Under the pieces are notes generated by a model. That model was not told the origin of the DNA. It worked only from the letters and a program-made list of their open reading frames with translations, and did no database searches. The position numbers and the translations under genes were made by a program. Positions 6,133 through 7,227 of a stretch of 7,227 nucleotides of DNA are shown here, in pieces (within the stretch, counting starts at the first letter, position 1; the number at the start of each line of letters is the position of its first letter). Origin of the DNA: Planctomycetota bacterium. Its GTDB lineage: Bacteria > Planctomycetota > Planctomycetia > Planctomycetales > Planctomycetaceae. The stretch is from assembly GCA_024278285.1 (NCBI GenBank), contig JAJRTM010000101.1, forward strand, positions 1 through 7,227, written 5' to 3'.

Positions 6133-7227
6133 ATGAATAAGGATGCGGGAGACGCCACGGCTGATTTGTTTGTGGTCAACGAGATTCCCGATCTGGTTCC
6201 GTTGGTTGCTCAAACCCCTGAAATGCAGGGAATTCTTGCTGCTCTGAAACGTGGGGAGAGTGGAACGATTGATGGTGCCTGGGGGTCTGCGCGCGCCCTG
6301 GCGGCTGCCTGTTTTGCCGAAGAATGTGCAGGAACGCTGGTTGTTGTTGCCCCGCGATCCAGCGATCTCGAAGATTTATTCGCTGATTTAGCTGCGTTTC
6401 TCAAGCAGGAACCAGCCCTGTTCCCTGCAATGGAAGGCTCTCCTGATGAATGGAGCACCGCAGACCCACCCTTTGGCAGGCGGCTGGAAGTTCTCAAAAA
6501 ATTTGCAGCCGGGCAGGCTCCGCAAGTTCTGGTCACTTCCATTGAAGCGTTGATGCAGCCGGTGCCTGATGCGAATCAACTTCGTGAATATACCCGGCTG
6601 CTAAAAGTGGATGATGAACTTGATCTGGAGCAATGGGCCAAGTGGTTGCTGGGGCGTGGATTTCAGCGAACGACTGCGATTGAATTGCCCGGCGAATTCG
6701 CCATTCATGGCGGGATACTCGATCTATTCCCGACCGATTCAGCATTGCCGTTGCGTATCGAATTGTTCGGCGACGAAGTTGAATCGATTCGTACTTTTGA
6801 TGTCGCCACACAACGGAAAATTGAAACACTCCCCGAAGTTCGTTTAACACTTTTTCCGGAAACGCGATCTTCTTCGCAGCAGAATCAAACAGATTCTTCA
6901 GCCGTCAAAAAAGAGAAGCCGGTTGAATTCTCGGAGCATTTTGCCTCTTACCTGCCTGGAAAAAGCTGGTTCATTCTGGCGGAACTTCAGGAATTGATGG
7001 ACGAAGGAAAACTGTATCTCGAACGGCTCGATTCAACAACGGGGCTGTTCCATGTGCGCGGGGCGCTGCAGCGTTGCACAGAGTTCCCTTCGGCTTCGGT
7101 CGCTGCGATTTCTTCGGGAAGTTTCGAGCAAAGTTGTGAGTTGCGAACCGAATCGATTGAACGTTTCTCGCTGGGGCAATCTGAACCGCTGACCGAGTTG
7201 GAACTTTCGCTCGCGGCTGATGAAAAA
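6133..7227 (+). CDS. mfd: Transcription-repair coupling factor Mfd, N-terminal part (runs off the window)
   Basis: Mfd removes RNA polymerase stalled at DNA lesions using ATP-driven translocation, and recruits UvrA to start nucleotide excision repair. Only the first 365 residues are present, open to the window edge; full proteins have about 1,100-1,200. They cover the UvrB-like module. The degenerate Walker A region GSARALAAACFAEE is at residues 51-64, as expected because Mfd lacks an active ATPase here. VVAPRSSDLEDL follows at 71-82 and TSIEAL at 135-140. The UvrB-homologous GEFAIHGGILDLFP at 187-200 leads into RIELFGDEVESIR at 208-220. A polar Gln/Ser/Lys-rich loop at about 246-265 is probably a lineage insertion. 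The UvrA-contact module is therefore present, while the RNA polymerase-interacting and helicase domains lie beyond the edge. The ATG at 6133 is favoured by the Mfd-like N-terminus; its Shine-Dalgarno is weak. Confidence 0.93.
   Translation, partial: MNKDAGDATADLFVVNEIPDLVPLVAQTPEMQGILAALKRGESGTIDGAWGSARALAAACFAEECAGTLVVVAPRSSDLEDLFADLAAFLKQEPALFPAMEGSPDEWSTADPPFGRRLEVLKKFAAGQAPQVLVTSIEALMQPVPDANQLREYTRLLKVDDELDLEQWAKWLLGRGFQRTTAIELPGEFAIHGGILDLFPTDSALPLRIELFGDEVESIRTFDVATQRKIETLPEVRLTLFPETRSSSQQNQTDSSAVKKEKPVEFSEHFASYLPGKSWFILAELQELMDEGKLYLERLDSTTGLFHVRGALQRCTEFPSASVAAISSGSFEQSCELRTESIERFSLGQSEPLTELELSLAADEK

Noticed and set aside
6210..6850. Minus-strand open frames opposite mfd
   Set aside because: They are antisense shadows; the + strand reads continuously as Mfd from 6133 to the window edge.

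Overview
The window looks like part of a planctomycete chromosome. The strongest pointer is a DUF1559 protein with a type IV prepilin-like N-terminus and an H-X9-DG C-terminal motif, a family massively expanded in Planctomycetes. A membrane-anchored DUF1573 protein and a secreted protein with a C-terminal membrane anchor fit the same lineage. The genus cannot be fixed from the sequence alone. All genes lie on the + strand and are tightly packed. I see no tRNA, rRNA, CRISPR array or transposase.

Layout. (1) 33-1775: purE and purK, the two-enzyme class I route that makes CAIR in de novo purine synthesis. (2) 1776-1942: an intergenic gap with a 26-nt perfectly alternating pyrimidine-purine (TG-rich) tract. 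(3) 1943-3858: three probable envelope genes in a row: an anchored DUF1573 protein, a very short exported protein with 12 cysteines, and a 344-residue exported protein with a C-terminal membrane anchor. The last two are visibly more AT-rich than their surroundings (about 30-37% GC in sampled lines, against about 48-65% in sampled purK and mfd lines). (4) 3855-4971: a broken apolipoprotein N-acyltransferase (lnt). Its membrane half and its nitrilase half sit in different frames. About 100 or more residues are missing between them, and the C-terminal anchor is also missing. (5) 4993-6045: the DUF1559 protein, in which a roughly 12-residue stretch appears to be read out of frame between two compensating indels. 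(6) 6133 to the window end: the N-terminal third of Mfd, the transcription-repair coupling factor; the gene continues past the edge.

How the genes relate. purE-purK is a clear functional pair, and mfd is a housekeeping gene. The middle genes all concern the cell envelope or export. They are spaced like an operon: GTGA stop/start overlap between the 344-residue protein and lnt, a 30-nt gap before the 344-residue protein, and a 21-nt gap before DUF1559. The most unusual region is 2450-6045, which combines an AT-rich island of secreted orphans, a decayed lnt and a frame-scarred DUF1559 gene. I did not find convincing evidence of a wholly new defence or mobile system. The best candidate for undescribed biology is the pair of small Cys-rich and anchored exported proteins.
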